Notes: generated from the sequence alone by a model not told the origin. A stretch of 64,000 nt of DNA from an uncultured Prevotellaceae bacterium (GCA_947176895.1 CAMWSK010000002.1:108617-172616); one strand, 5' to 3'. Shown: positions 35,622 through 45,135, numbered from the stretch's first letter. A program made the numbers and translations.

Positions 35622-36334
35622 TAGAGCTTATCCCCGCCATCGACATCATCGGGGGGCGCTGCGTGCGCCTCACCAAGGGCGACTACGCCACCCGCAAGGA
35701 ATACGGCTCGCCCGTGGACATGGCACTCATGTTCCGCGACCACGGTTTCCGCCGCCTGCACGTGGTGGACCTGGACGGTGCGAAGGCCAAGCATGTGGTG
35801 AACCTGCGCACGCTGGAGGAGATTGCCTCCAAAAGCGGCCTCACGGTGGACTTCGGCGGCGGAGTGAAGACCGACGAAGACCTGCGGCTGGCCTTCGACG
35901 CGGGCGCATCGCTGGTCACGGCCGGAAGCATTGCCGTCACCAACCCTGAGACCTATCTCAAGTGGCTCGGCACCTACGGTCCCGACCGCCTCATCCTGGG
36001 AGCCGATGCCCGCGAAGGCCGCATCAGCATCAACGGGTGGCTGGAGGACAGCCCCGTGCAGCTCACCGACTTCCTGACCCGATACATGCAGGCCGGCACA
36101 CGCAACGTGCTGTGCACGGACATCAGCCGCGACGGTATGCTGGGTGGCACGGCCCTACCTTTATATAAGGAAATCATGCGGGCCTACCCCCATTGCCACC
36201 TCATCGCATCGGGCGGAGTGGGCAGCATCGACGACATCGACGAGCTGGAGAGCGCGGGCATTCCCGCCGTGGTCTTCGGCAAGGCCGTCTACGAGGGGCG
36301 GATAGACCTGAAAGAACTGAGCAAAAGAAACTGA
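35618..36334 (+). CDS. hisA: Phosphoribosyl-formimino-AICAR-phosphate isomerase
   Basis: It catalyses the Amadori-type isomerisation before HisF. It is a beta/alpha barrel of 238 aa starting MIELIPAIDIIGGRCVRL, with the first catalytic Asp in AIDI and the phosphate-binding GGVKTDED and ASGGVGSIDD loops. The ORF-track start 78 codons upstream is in hisH and is rejected. It overlaps hisH by 4 nt and is 12 nt from hisF. Confidence 0.96.
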   Translation: MIELIPAIDIIGGRCVRLTKGDYATRKEYGSPVDMALMFRDHGFRRLHVVDLDGAKAKHVVNLRTLEEIASKSGLTVDFGGGVKTDEDLRLAFDAGASLVTAGSIAVTNPETYLKWLGTYGPDRLILGADAREGRISINGWLEDSPVQLTDFLTRYMQAGTRNVLCTDISRDGMLGGTALPLYKEIMRAYPHCHLIASGGVGSIDDIDELESAGIPAVVFGKAVYEGRIDLKELSKRN

Positions 36335-36346
36335 CAACCTTCCCCT

Positions 36347-37105
36347 ATGTTAGCAAAGAGAATCATCCCCTGCCTCGACATCAAGGACGGCACCACCGTG
36401 AAAGGCACGAACTTCATCAACCTGCGCCAGGCCGGCGACCCGGTGGAACTGGCACGCGCCTACAGCGAGCAGGGAGCCGACGAGCTGGTCTTCCTGGACA
36501 TCACCGCCAGCCACGAGGGGCGAAAAACCTTCACCCACGTGGTGGAGCAGGTGGCACAGGCCATCAACATCCCCTTCACCGTGGGCGGAGGCATCAATGA
36601 AGCGGCAGACGTGGACCGCCTGCTGGCCGCCGGTGCCGACAAGGTGAGCCTGAACAGCGCCGCACTGCGCCGTCCTGAGCTTATCGACCAAATCACGCGG
36701 GCCTACGGCTCGCAAGTGTGCGTGGTGGCCATCGACGCACGTCAGGAGGAAGACGGGTACTGGCAGTGCTACGTCAACGGCGGTCGCGTACCCTTCGGCA
36801 AGGGGCTTTTCGAGTGGGCCCGCGAGGCACAAGACCGCGGAGCCGGAGAGATTCTCTTCACCAGCATGAACCACGACGGCGTGAAGGCAGGCTTCGCCAA
36901 CGAGGCCCTGCGACAACTCTCCGACAGCCTCTCCATCCCCGTCATCGCATCGGGGGGAGCCGGCACCATGCAACACTTCCGCGACACCTTTGCCCTGGGA
37001 CACAGTTCGGCAGCTTTGGCAGCCTCCGTGTTCCACTTCGGGGAAATCGGCATTCCCCAACTGAAACAATACCTCAGACAAGAGAATATAAACGTAAGAC
37101 TATGA
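36347..37105 (+). CDS. hisF: Imidazole glycerol phosphate synthase, cyclase subunit
   Basis: It makes imidazole glycerol phosphate and AICAR together with HisH. The beta/alpha barrel has [15 protein letters not shown] at the N-terminus (catalytic Asp in CLDI), [22 protein letters not shown] and [11 protein letters not shown]. Length is 252 aa. The stop overlaps the hisIE start (ATGA). Confidence 0.97.
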   Translation: MLAKRIIPCLDIKDGTTVKGTNFINLRQAGDPVELARAYSEQGADELVFLDITASHEGRKTFTHVVEQVAQAINIPFTVGGGINEAADVDRLLAAGADKVSLNSAALRRPELIDQITRAYGSQVCVVAIDARQEEDGYWQCYVNGGRVPFGKGLFEWAREAQDRGAGEILFTSMNHDGVKAGFANEALRQLSDSLSIPVIASGGAGTMQHFRDTFALGHSSAALAASVFHFGEIGIPQLKQYLRQENINVRL

Positions 37106-37716
37106 CCATAGATTTCAACAAGATGGGCGGACTGGTGCCCGCCATCATCCAAGACGCGCAAACCGGAAAGGTGCTCATGCTGGGCTTCATGAACGAAGAA
37201 GCCTATCGGAAGACCCGCGAGACGGGCAAGGTGACCTTCTGGAGCCGCACACGGGACTGCCTGTGGACGAAAGGCGAGACCAGCGGTAACTTCCTGAGCG
37301 TGGCGGACATTCTCTGCGATTGCGATAACGACACCCTGCTCATCAAGGCCCATCCCGCCGGACCTGTGTGCCACACCGGCGCCGACACCTGCTGGGGCGA
37401 GGAGAACAAGCCCAATCCCCTGACCTTCCTGAGCGAGCTGGGCGACTTCATCGAGCAGCGCCACCGCGAGATGCCCGAAGGCTCCTACACCACCAGCCTG
37501 TTCAACGACGGTCTCAACCGCATGGCACAGAAGGTGGGCGAAGAGGCGCTGGAACTGGTCATCGAAGCCACCAACGGCACCAACGAACGCCTCATCTATG
37601 AGGGCAGCGACATGCTCTACCACCTGATTGTGCTGCTCACCTCGAAAGGACTGCGCATCGAGCAGATGGCCGCCGAGCTGATGGAGCGCCACAACCCCGG
37701 ATGGAAGAAACACTGA
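37102..37716 (+). CDS. hisIE: Bifunctional phosphoribosyl-AMP cyclohydrolase / phosphoribosyl-ATP pyrophosphatase
   Basis: It performs steps 2 and 3 of histidine synthesis. The N-terminal HisI half has [32 protein letters not shown] and the zinc-binding [11 protein letters not shown]. The C-terminal HisE half has [18 protein letters not shown] and [13 protein letters not shown]. The true start is [10 protein letters not shown] (204 aa); the upstream part of the ORF lies inside hisF. Confidence 0.96.
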   Translation: MTIDFNKMGGLVPAIIQDAQTGKVLMLGFMNEEAYRKTRETGKVTFWSRTRDCLWTKGETSGNFLSVADILCDCDNDTLLIKAHPAGPVCHTGADTCWGEENKPNPLTFLSELGDFIEQRHREMPEGSYTTSLFNDGLNRMAQKVGEEALELVIEATNGTNERLIYEGSDMLYHLIVLLTSKGLRIEQMAAELMERHNPGWKKH

Positions 37717-37719
37717 TTC

Positions 37720-37742
37720 CGCGACAGACAAGAAACGTCGCG
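37720..37742 (+). terminator. Small hairpin after hisIE
   Basis: CGCGAC and GTCGCG can form a 6-bp GC-rich stem around an 11-nt loop just after the hisIE stop. No U-tract follows, so termination would be partial at best. Confidence 0.3.
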
Positions 37743-37771
37743 ACACACAACAACACACATCAAACGACCAA

Positions 37772-38431
37772 ATGCTGATTGACTACACCGGCGTGGAACT
37801 GCGCCAAGATGAACGCCCCATACTCTCCCAGGTGGAACTGCACGTGGACGAGGGCGAATTTGTCTATATCATGGGAGAAGTAGGCAGCGGAAAAAGCACG
37901 TTGCTCAAAAGCCTCTACGGCGAACTGGCCGTGAGCCGGGGAGAGGCCCGCGTGATGGACATCGACCTGGCAGAGCTGAAACGCCGCCACGTGCCCACGC
38001 TGCGCAAACAGCTGGGCATCGTGTTCCAGGATTTCCAGCTGCTGCGCGACCGCTCGGTGCGCAGCAACCTTGACTTCGTACTGCGCGCCACCGGATGGAA
38101 AAGCAAGAAAGAACGCCGCGAGCGCATCGGCGAAGTGCTGACCCTGGTGGGGCTGGCCGACCGCATCGATGCCATGCCTCATGAACTCTCGGGCGGAGAA
38201 CAGCAGCGTATCTGCATAGCACGCGCCATGCTCAACAGGCCCCGCCTGGTGCTGGCCGACGAGCCTACGGGCAACCTGGACATGGAGTGCAGCAAGCGCG
38301 TGATGAGCCTGCTCACCGACATACAGAAAGAGGGGACAACCATCCTCATGTCCACCCACAACCAACAGATAACCGAACTGTTCCCCGCACGCACCCTCCG
38401 GTGCCAACAGGGCCGGCTGGTAGAACAATGA
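37772..38431 (+). CDS. ftsE: FtsE-like ABC transporter ATP-binding protein
   Basis: A 219-aa single-domain ABC ATPase of the FtsE/LolD type: Walker A GEVGSGKST, Q-loop FQDFQLL, signature LSGGEQQR, Walker B LVLADEPTGNLD and H-loop MSTHN. In the FtsEX complex it powers peptidoglycan hydrolase activation at the division site. The partner ftsX is not adjacent. It lies between hisIE and lysC in the same direction. Confidence 0.8.
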   Translation: MLIDYTGVELRQDERPILSQVELHVDEGEFVYIMGEVGSGKSTLLKSLYGELAVSRGEARVMDIDLAELKRRHVPTLRKQLGIVFQDFQLLRDRSVRSNLDFVLRATGWKSKKERRERIGEVLTLVGLADRIDAMPHELSGGEQQRICIARAMLNRPRLVLADEPTGNLDMECSKRVMSLLTDIQKEGTTILMSTHNQQITELFPARTLRCQQGRLVEQ

Positions 38432-38453
38432 ACCGGCAACCCCGCACCACACC

Positions 38454-38470
38454 ATATATTATATAAGGAG
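38454..38470 (+). repeat. ATATATTATATAAGGAG leader element, copy 2
   Basis: The 17-nt string is identical to the copy at 32164-32180. Here it stands about 31 nt upstream of the lysC ATG, so it does not act as that gene's ribosome binding site. Confidence 0.6.
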
Positions 38471-38501
38471 TAGAAACAACGAAAACACAATAGGAACGAC
38501 A

Positions 38502-39827
38502 ATGAACGTAATGAAATTCGGAGGCACCTCCGTAGGCAGCCCCCAACGCATGAAAGAAGTGGCCAAGCTCATCACCCCGAAAGCGGGAGAGCAGAACTTC
38601 GTGGTGCTCTCGGCCATGAGCGGAACCACCAACTCGCTGGTGGAGATTTCCGATTACCTCTACAAGAAAAACCCCGAAGGTGCCAACACCATCATCAACC
38701 AGCTCGAACACAAATACATGGAGCACGTTGACCAGCTGTACACCACCGAGGAGTGGCGCGAGACGACACGTAAGTTCCTCTGCGACGAATTCAATTATCT
38801 GCGTTCGTTCACCAAGACCATGTTCACCAGCTTTGAAGAGAAAGTGATTCTGGCGCAGGGCGAAATCATGAGCACCAACATGATGGCCAACCTGCTGCTC
38901 GAGCAGGGAAAGAAGGCCGTGCTGCTCAGTGCGCTCGACATGGTGAGAACCGACAAGAACGCCGACCCCGACTTCACCTACATCCGCGAGAAAACACTTC
39001 AGAAGCTCAGCGAGAACCAAGGCTTCGACATCTACATCACCCAGGGCTTCATCTGCCGCAACGCCTACGGAGAAATCGACAACCTGTTGCGCGGTGGCAG
39101 CGACTACACAGCCTGCCTCATCGGAGCCGCCCTGCAGACCGACGAAATACAGATATGGACTGACATCGACGGCATGCACAACAACGACCCGCGCATCGTG
39201 GATCACACCGAGCCCGTGCGCCAGCTCTACTTCGAGGAAGCCGCCGAGCTGGCCTACTTCGGAGCCAAGATTCTCCACCCCACGTGCATCCAGCCCGCCA
39301 AATTCGCCGGTGTGCCCGTAAGGTTGCTCAACACCATGGACCCCACCGCCCCCGGCACCATCATCAACAACAAGATGCAACACGGCACCATCAAGGCCGT
39401 GGCTGCCAAAGACAACATCACCTGCATACAGATACAAAGCTCGCGCATGTTGCAGGCCCACGGCTTCCTGCGCAAAGTGTTCGAGATCTTCGAGCAATAC
39501 AAGACCAGCATCGACATGGTGTGCACCAGCGAGGTGGGCGTGAGCGTGACCATCGACAACACCGGCCATCTGGTGGACATCGTGAACGAGCTGAAGAAAT
39601 ACGGCACCGTAGGCGTGGAACAGAACATGTGCATCATCTGTGTGGTGGGCGACCTGGTGGCCTCCAACGTCGGCTTCCAGAGCCTGGCCACCGGCGCACT
39701 GAAGGACATACCCGTGCGCATGATTTCCTACGGAGGCAGCAACTACAACATCTCGTTCCTGGTGGCCGAAAGTGAGAAAAGACGCACCCTGCAGGCCCTT
39801 TCCGACAATCTATTTACAAGAAAATGA
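38502..39827 (+). CDS. lysC: Aspartate kinase
   Basis: It phosphorylates aspartate, the first step toward lysine, threonine and methionine. The N-terminal kinase signature KFGGTSVGSPQRM and the GGSDYTACLIGAAL and DIDGMHNNDPRIV segments are clear. Two C-terminal ACT domains (residues ~300-441) would bind the feedback inhibitor. It is monofunctional, with no homoserine dehydrogenase domain. Its stop overlaps the lysA start, pointing to a lysine pathway role. Confidence 0.95.
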   Translation: MNVMKFGGTSVGSPQRMKEVAKLITPKAGEQNFVVLSAMSGTTNSLVEISDYLYKKNPEGANTIINQLEHKYMEHVDQLYTTEEWRETTRKFLCDEFNYLRSFTKTMFTSFEEKVILAQGEIMSTNMMANLLLEQGKKAVLLSALDMVRTDKNADPDFTYIREKTLQKLSENQGFDIYITQGFICRNAYGEIDNLLRGGSDYTACLIGAALQTDEIQIWTDIDGMHNNDPRIVDHTEPVRQLYFEEAAELAYFGAKILHPTCIQPAKFAGVPVRLLNTMDPTAPGTIINNKMQHGTIKAVAAKDNITCIQIQSSRMLQAHGFLRKVFEIFEQYKTSIDMVCTSEVGVSVTIDNTGHLVDIVNELKKYGTVGVEQNMCIICVVGDLVASNVGFQSLATGALKDIPVRMISYGGSNYNISFLVAESEKRRTLQALSDNLFTRK

Positions 39828-40969
39828 ACTACCCCACCAACCGATTCCAACAGCTGCAGACACCTTTCTACTACTACGACCTGCAGTTGCTACGCCGCAC
39901 TTTAAGCGAAGTGAAGGCCCATCTGCAGCCCAACTTCCACGTGCACTATGCCGTGAAAGCCTGTGCCACACCCGCCGTGCTGGCAGAGATATGCCGCGCC
40001 GGGCTGGGATGTGACTGCGTGAGCGGCGGCGAGATACAGGCCTGCCTCGACGCCGGTTTCCCCGCCGACCGCATCGTCTACGCCGGAGTGGGCAAGAGCG
40101 ACCGTGAAATCAACCTGGCCCTGGAGGCCGGCATCCAGTGTTTCAACGTGGAGAGCCTGCCCGAGCTGGACATCATCGACGAACTGGCACAGGCCAAAGG
40201 CACAGTGGCACGCATCGCCTTCCGCATCAACCCCAACGTGGGGGCACACACCCATGCCAACATCACCACGGGACTGGCCGAAAACAAGTTCGGCATCGAC
40301 ATGCAGGACATGTTGCCCGCCATCCGCCACGCCCAATCGCTTCGGGGCGTGGAACTGGTGGGACTGCATTTCCACATCGGTTCACAGATTCTGGAGATGA
40401 ACGACTTTCAGGCACTCTGCGGGCGCATCAACGACCTGCAGGACACGCTCGAGGCCGAAGACATCCGGCTGCAGAGCATCAACGTGGGTGGCGGACTGGG
40501 CGTAGACTATGAACAGCCCGACGAACACCCCGTGCCCAACTTCCGCGACTACTTCGCCACTTATGCCCGCGGCCTGGAACTTCGGCCCGGACAAGAGGTG
40601 CACTTCGAGCTGGGACGTGCCATCGTGGCCCAATGCGGCAGCCTCATCACGCGCGTTCTCTATGTGAAAAGCAACGCCATCAAGCGGTTCGCCATCGTGG
40701 ATGCCGGCATGACCGACCTCATCCGTCCCGCACTCTACGGCGCCCTCCACCGCATTGTCAACCTCTCCCACCCTCTCGCTCCCGAGGAGGTGTACGATGT
40801 GGTTGGCCCCATCTGCGAGTCAAGCGACGTGTTTGCCAAGGACTACACGCTGCCCGCCCTGCAGCGCGGCGACCTGGTAGCCCTGCAGACGGCAGGCGCA
40901 TACGGACAGATTATGGCCAGCAGCTATAATTGCCGTCCTCTTCCCCCCGCTGTCACCTCCGAAGAGTAA
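39824..40969 (+). CDS. lysA: Diaminopimelate decarboxylase
   Basis: It makes L-lysine from meso-diaminopimelate. It is a PLP-dependent fold III enzyme with Lys45 in HYAVKACATP, the GGGLGVDYEQP phosphate loop and GPICESSDVFAKD, the family's active-site Cys region. It has 381 aa and a 4-nt overlap with lysC. Confidence 0.95.
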   Translation: MNYPTNRFQQLQTPFYYYDLQLLRRTLSEVKAHLQPNFHVHYAVKACATPAVLAEICRAGLGCDCVSGGEIQACLDAGFPADRIVYAGVGKSDREINLALEAGIQCFNVESLPELDIIDELAQAKGTVARIAFRINPNVGAHTHANITTGLAENKFGIDMQDMLPAIRHAQSLRGVELVGLHFHIGSQILEMNDFQALCGRINDLQDTLEAEDIRLQSINVGGGLGVDYEQPDEHPVPNFRDYFATYARGLELRPGQEVHFELGRAIVAQCGSLITRVLYVKSNAIKRFAIVDAGMTDLIRPALYGALHRIVNLSHPLAPEEVYDVVGPICESSDVFAKDYTLPALQRGDLVALQTAGAYGQIMASSYNCRPLPPAVTSEE

Positions 40970-40976
40970 ACGTTCC

Positions 40977-42137
40977 ATGACCGGCCAGCCCGTCAGTCCC
41001 CTTCTGCTTGCCCTTGCCGCGGCCTACCTCGCGGTATGGGCGTTCAATATGTATGCGGCGCGTGCCTTCTCGCTTTTGGGCAGGATGATTCGCCTGGCCG
41101 AGAAAGACGAACCCCATGTTCCGGCCTGCAACGCCACTCCCGTGACCTTAGTGATTACGCACGACGGACAGGGAGCCGCGCTGCGCCGTCTGCTGCCCGC
41201 CTTTCTGGAACAATCCCATCCCGATTTTGAAATCCTTTTGATAAGTTCCCGGCCTCTTGACCGCGAGGCCGAGGCCTATCTGAGCCTGCTCACCCCCTGC
41301 CGGCCCGCGCTCCACTCCCATGTGTTGCCGGCCCACGCCCAAGGGGTGAGCGCCGAGGCACTCACCCTTTCCATGGCCCTGCGCACAGCCGAACACCCGT
41401 GGGTGGTGATTTGCAGATTGGAAAGCCGCCCCGCCGGTATGCAATGGCTGGGCCGCATGGCCTCGCAGGTGCGCCCCGGCACCTGCTTCGTGGCGGGTCT
41501 CACCCTCCGGCGTCCCACGTCGTTCCTGTATCTGTGGCGCCAGATGATGAACCTGCCCTACGCCCTGCGCCACGGACTCCACACCCTGCAGCAAGACAAT
41601 CTGATGGTGCACGCCCCCGGCTTTCTGGCCGCAGGCGGCATGAGCCGTGCGGCCGAGCTGAACCGGGGCATCCTGGCCGAGGCCGTCAACCGCCTGAGCC
41701 GCCCCGCCAACACACGGCTCTGCCTCCATCCCGAGGCTTTCGTGTGGCAACCCTCGCCGGCCACGCCACAGGAGTGGCTCGCCCGCGAGCTCTTCCGCCA
41801 CCATGTGACGCTCCGCTTCACCCGCCGACACCGTCACGTCTCCCTCCAAGGCACCATCGTGGCCGCCACATGGCTCCACAGCCTGCTGCTCGTGGCGCTC
41901 ATCGCCACAGCCGTATGGCAGGGCGCGTGGTGGATGGTGCTCCCGGCCCCGGTGCTGATCGGCGCCTTGGTTTTCCGGCGTGCCGCACAAATAAACCTCA
42001 CCACCGAGGCCCTGAGCCTTCCGCCCTGCCGTCTCACGCTCGGCTACAGGCTCCACCGGCTGGCCATCACCCGCCTGCGCATCCTGCTGGCCTATGACAT
42101 AAGCGACAAAAACGAATACAGAAAACAAAACCTTTAA
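40977..42137 (+). CDS. Glycosyltransferase family 2-like membrane protein with degenerate active site
   Basis: The 386-aa protein has one N-terminal helix, a GT-A-like domain (TLVITHDGQGAALRRLLPAFLEQSHPDFEILLIS) and two C-terminal helices, an architecture common among Bacteroidota GT2 enzymes. Where related proteins have a DxD-type stretch before the RPA..W segment, this one reads VICRLESRPAGMQW, so the metal- and nucleotide-binding acidic residues are missing. It is possibly a non-catalytic or divergent glycosyltransferase. It lies 7 nt after lysA. Confidence 0.65.
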   Translation: MTGQPVSPLLLALAAAYLAVWAFNMYAARAFSLLGRMIRLAEKDEPHVPACNATPVTLVITHDGQGAALRRLLPAFLEQSHPDFEILLISSRPLDREAEAYLSLLTPCRPALHSHVLPAHAQGVSAEALTLSMALRTAEHPWVVICRLESRPAGMQWLGRMASQVRPGTCFVAGLTLRRPTSFLYLWRQMMNLPYALRHGLHTLQQDNLMVHAPGFLAAGGMSRAAELNRGILAEAVNRLSRPANTRLCLHPEAFVWQPSPATPQEWLARELFRHHVTLRFTRRHRHVSLQGTIVAATWLHSLLLVALIATAVWQGAWWMVLPAPVLIGALVFRRAAQINLTTEALSLPPCRLTLGYRLHRLAITRLRILLAYDISDKNEYRKQNL

Positions 42138-42148
42138 ACGCAACACAC

Positions 42149-42796
42149 ATGGAGTCGATACCCTTCATTGCCTGGTGCTTAGAAAACCTCAGTTATCCTG
42201 TCATCATCCTGCTGATGGCCATCGAGAGCAGTTTCATTCCCTTCCCCAGCGAGCTGGTGGTGCCGCCCGCAGCCTATAAGGCGGCCACCGACGGCAACCA
42301 AAGCCTTGCCCTCATCGTGGTGGCGGCCGGCATCGGCTCCCTCATCGGTGCGCTGGTCAACTACGGCCTGTCCGTATGGCTCGGCCGCCCCCTGGTCTAT
42401 CGCTTTGCCGAAAGCCGCCTGGGCCACCTGTGCCTCATCGACCGCAAGAAAGTGGAGAAGGCCGAAGCCTATTTCAACGAGCACGGGGCCGTCGGCACCT
42501 TCGTCGGGCGCCTCATCCCCGCCATCCGCCAGCTCATCAGCATCCCTGCGGGGCTCAGCCGCATGCACCTGGGCAAGTTCGTCCTCTACACCACCCTCGG
42601 AGCCACCCTGTGGAACATCGTGCTGGCCGCACTGGGCTATTATCTGGCACAAGTGGTGCCCGCCGACCGGCTCAACGCCACCGTGGCCGAGTACGAACGT
42701 CCCATCAAGATTGCCCTCATCCTCACAGGCTGCCTGGTGGTGCTCTTCCTCGCCTGGCAAGCCTACCGCAAACCCGACACCGATGAAAAAGCTTAA
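42149..42796 (+). CDS. DedA family membrane protein
   Basis: A 215-aa inner-membrane protein with the DedA core: E-SSFIPFPSELVVPPA re-entrant segment, GALVNYGLSVWLGRP and the GRLIPAIRQLISIPAG motif. Family members act in phospholipid or undecaprenyl-phosphate flipping and membrane homeostasis. It overlaps the next gene by 14 nt. Confidence 0.9.
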   Translation: MESIPFIAWCLENLSYPVIILLMAIESSFIPFPSELVVPPAAYKAATDGNQSLALIVVAAGIGSLIGALVNYGLSVWLGRPLVYRFAESRLGHLCLIDRKKVEKAEAYFNEHGAVGTFVGRLIPAIRQLISIPAGLSRMHLGKFVLYTTLGATLWNIVLAALGYYLAQVVPADRLNATVAEYERPIKIALILTGCLVVLFLAWQAYRKPDTDEKA

Positions 42797-43970
42797 ATTC
42801 CTGCTTCCGCTCCTGTTCGCCCTGCCCGTCCGTGCCCAGCGGATGTGGGAGGACGTGGCCGTGGAGCCCGTCAGCCTCGACACCGCACGCAACCAGGCGC
42901 TGGCCTTCGACCTCCACGCCCTGGCATTCTTCCGCGACAACGAGTACGACAGCCCCATACAGAAAGGCTACTCGCTGCCGGGGTTCCGGCTGCGGCCCAG
43001 GCTCTCCTTCCAGACGCTCCACTGCCTGCGCATGGAGCTGGGCCTGCACGCCACCGTGTTCGACGGTGCCAACAAATACCCCAACTACGCCTACCACGAC
43101 ATCGGGCGATGGAAAGGCAACCAATACCAGCGCGGAGCACACGTGTTGCCCTGGTTCAGGGTGCAGGCCAACCTCAAGCACACCACCTTGGTGCTTGGCG
43201 ACATCTACGGAGCACAGAACCACCGCCTCATCCTGCCCCTCTACAATCCCGAGCAGAACCTCTCCGCCGACCCCGAGATGGGCTTCCAGGTGATGGTCAA
43301 CCGCCGCCACGTGGCCCTGGACACGTGGATTGACTGGCAGAGCTACCAGTTTGACCTCGACTCGCACCAGGAGGCCTTCACCGTGGGCACCAACGCCACC
43401 CTGCTGTGGGGCAGGCAAGACAAGCCCCTGCGCTGGAGCACCCCCCTGCAGCTGCTCATCCAGCACCGCGGGGGCGAGCAGGACACCACCGCGCTGGGCG
43501 TGCAGACCCTGGCCAACGCATCCGCCGGCGTGCGCCTGGACTACCGGCCCCGCCGCACCTGTGCCCTGCAAGCCCTCGACGCGCAAATCAACGTGCTGGG
43601 CAGTTACCAGCAGAGCGGCCGGTTGTGGCCCTTCGACACCGGCATGGCCCTGCACGCCGCCCTCGGCGCACAACTATGGAAACGGATCACCCTGGAAGCG
43701 GGCCATGTGGAGGTGCCCAAGCAATACGCCAACCTCTACGGCACGCCCTTCATGGGCACACTCAGCACCAAGGTCCCCGGCATGAGCTGGCACGGCACCC
43801 GCAACACCTATCTCAACGCCGCCTACACCTACCGTTTCTCGCCCGCCTACGTGCTCAGCGCACAGGCCGAGTTCATGAACGTCCTTTTCGGCGGCCAAAG
43901 CCGTCAGGTGTTCTCCTTCGGTGTCTATTTCCGCGTCAGTCCCTCCTTCCTTATCAAGCGGTGGAACTGA
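42783..43970 (+). CDS. Putative outer-membrane beta-barrel protein
   Basis: A signal peptide (MKKLKFLLPLLFALPVRA) is followed by alternating aromatic and polar strands and an ending SFGVYFRVSPSFLIKRWN, consistent with an outer-membrane barrel of about 375 residues. I cannot assign a family. The long upstream extension in the ORF track is a shadow of the DedA gene. It closes the co-directional run that begins at 32.2 kb and is followed by a hairpin. Confidence 0.75.
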   Translation: MKKLKFLLPLLFALPVRAQRMWEDVAVEPVSLDTARNQALAFDLHALAFFRDNEYDSPIQKGYSLPGFRLRPRLSFQTLHCLRMELGLHATVFDGANKYPNYAYHDIGRWKGNQYQRGAHVLPWFRVQANLKHTTLVLGDIYGAQNHRLILPLYNPEQNLSADPEMGFQVMVNRRHVALDTWIDWQSYQFDLDSHQEAFTVGTNATLLWGRQDKPLRWSTPLQLLIQHRGGEQDTTALGVQTLANASAGVRLDYRPRRTCALQALDAQINVLGSYQQSGRLWPFDTGMALHAALGAQLWKRITLEAGHVEVPKQYANLYGTPFMGTLSTKVPGMSWHGTRNTYLNAAYTYRFSPAYVLSAQAEFMNVLFGGQSRQVFSFGVYFRVSPSFLIKRWN

Positions 43971-43979
43971 CTCCCGGCA

Positions 43980-44014
43980 AGCGGCATGAGGCCTGACGCT
44001 TCATCCGCTATTTT
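43980..44014 (+). terminator. Terminator between convergent genes
   Basis: AGCGG(C)ATGA pairs with TCATCCGCT with one bulged base, followed by ATTTTAT. It lies between the convergent barrel and DUF4893 genes and could serve both. Confidence 0.5.
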
Positions 44015-44907
44015 ATGAATTCATAGATTTCCACACGGCCATCCTCGGAAGGGAAAATCATAACGGCCCGGCGGCTGCCAATTTTGTAAACCGTTCCGGC
44101 AACGGAATTTTCACTTCCGTATGTGGTCTGCGGGTCGTTGTTTACACTCCAGCCGCCAAGGAAGACAAGAGATTCAGGACGGTTCTGATACAAATACCCC
44201 GATTTGCGCTGACTGCCTGTGGTTTTTTCGAAGAAGACCTTTCCGTCAATTGTCCGGAACCGACAATTGAAATAGGGGTATGAGAAAATCCCGTCACGGC
44301 CACCGATCTGTATGGAACGTACACGCTTGAAGCCAATCATGTCCTCCGGCGACAGGGGGTAAGTTTGGGCGTTGAGCAGTTTTTCGACAGCTCCTTTTTC
44401 AGCATACCCGTATGAACCGGAAGAAACGGCTGAGAGCGCTTCCCTTGCTTTTTCCCGGTCAAGAGAGAGAGCTCCGTAATCTGACGGAAGTATGATGCCG
44501 TCGAGTTCAGGATTAAGGTTTTCAGGCATTACAGGTTTTTGCCTGACGAGTTCGGCAGTGCCGTTGTAATACCAGATTTCATCGGGAGCTCCCATGGTTA
44601 ATGTTCCCACAAGCCTGTCGCCCGACTCGATTTTGAAGCGGCCCTCAAACGGGCTGCCTATGTCCGTTGACATCATTATCAACGAGTCGCGGGAAACAAT
44701 CGTTGAAAAATTCGCCCAACCGTATGTACGGAAAATACCGCAGTGGCAGACGTACAGCTGTTCTTGGTTGTCAGTGCACAAGTTGACCATAAGGTCCTTC
44801 GGGCCTTTCCAAGCTCCCGTAAGCCGGTCTGTGGTCCCGGCATGGACAAAAACTCCGGATAATGCGCAACACATCATGAGCGCAGGAGCACGAAACCTAT
44901 TCTTCAT
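44008..44907 (-). CDS. DUF4893-like exported protein
   Basis: A 299-aa protein with a signal peptide (MKNRFRAPALMMCCALSGVFVHA). The C-terminal ~170 residues match the DUF4893 pattern as I recall it: FKRVRSIQIGG...FSYPYFNCRFRTIDG..FEKTTGSQRKSGYLY...LVFLGGWSVNNDPQTTYG. The N-terminal ~110 residues look like a small beta domain. Function is unknown. Base composition is lower in GC than the genes upstream. Confidence 0.65.
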   Translation of the reverse strand: MKNRFRAPALMMCCALSGVFVHAGTTDRLTGAWKGPKDLMVNLCTDNQEQLYVCHCGIFRTYGWANFSTIVSRDSLIMMSTDIGSPFEGRFKIESGDRLVGTLTMGAPDEIWYYNGTAELVRQKPVMPENLNPELDGIILPSDYGALSLDREKAREALSAVSSGSYGYAEKGAVEKLLNAQTYPLSPEDMIGFKRVRSIQIGGRDGIFSYPYFNCRFRTIDGKVFFEKTTGSQRKSGYLYQNRPESLVFLGGWSVNNDPQTTYGSENSVAGTVYKIGSRRAVMIFPSEDGRVEIYEFIK

Positions 44908-44965
44908 TGTTATGAAAGTGTTTGAAATGAGAATTGTCGTGGACCGAACACAATCAATCCAATTA

Positions 44966-44973
44966 CAAAGTTA
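44966..44973 (-). promoter_or_regulatory. -7 box of the DUF4893 gene
   Basis: TAACTTTG on the minus strand, 58 nt before the ATG. It lies just inside the first unit of repeat cluster C. No clear -33. Confidence 0.5.
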
Positions 44974-44996
44974 TAACTTTTTACAATGCTCGGATA

Positions 44997-45133
44997 AAAA
45001 CATGAACATGTTTTTATCGTTCCGGCCATCAGCAAGGGGTATATACAATTCATGGGACTGTGACAACGCAAAAAAACATGTTCATCTTTTTCAAAAACAT
45101 GAACATGTTTTCATCGAAACATCCTCATGTTTT
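44997..45133. repeat. Palindromic 21-bp repeats, cluster C (1 + 3 units)
   Basis: One perfect palindrome (AAAACATG-AA-CATGTTTT, 44997-45014) is followed, after a gap, by three units centred at 45081.5, 45102.5 and 45124.5 (21- and 22-bp spacing). The middle one of the three is again AAAACATG-AA-CATGTTTT. The last unit ends 3 nt from the stop of the TPR regulator gene. Confidence 0.85.
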
Positions 45134-45135
45134 TT

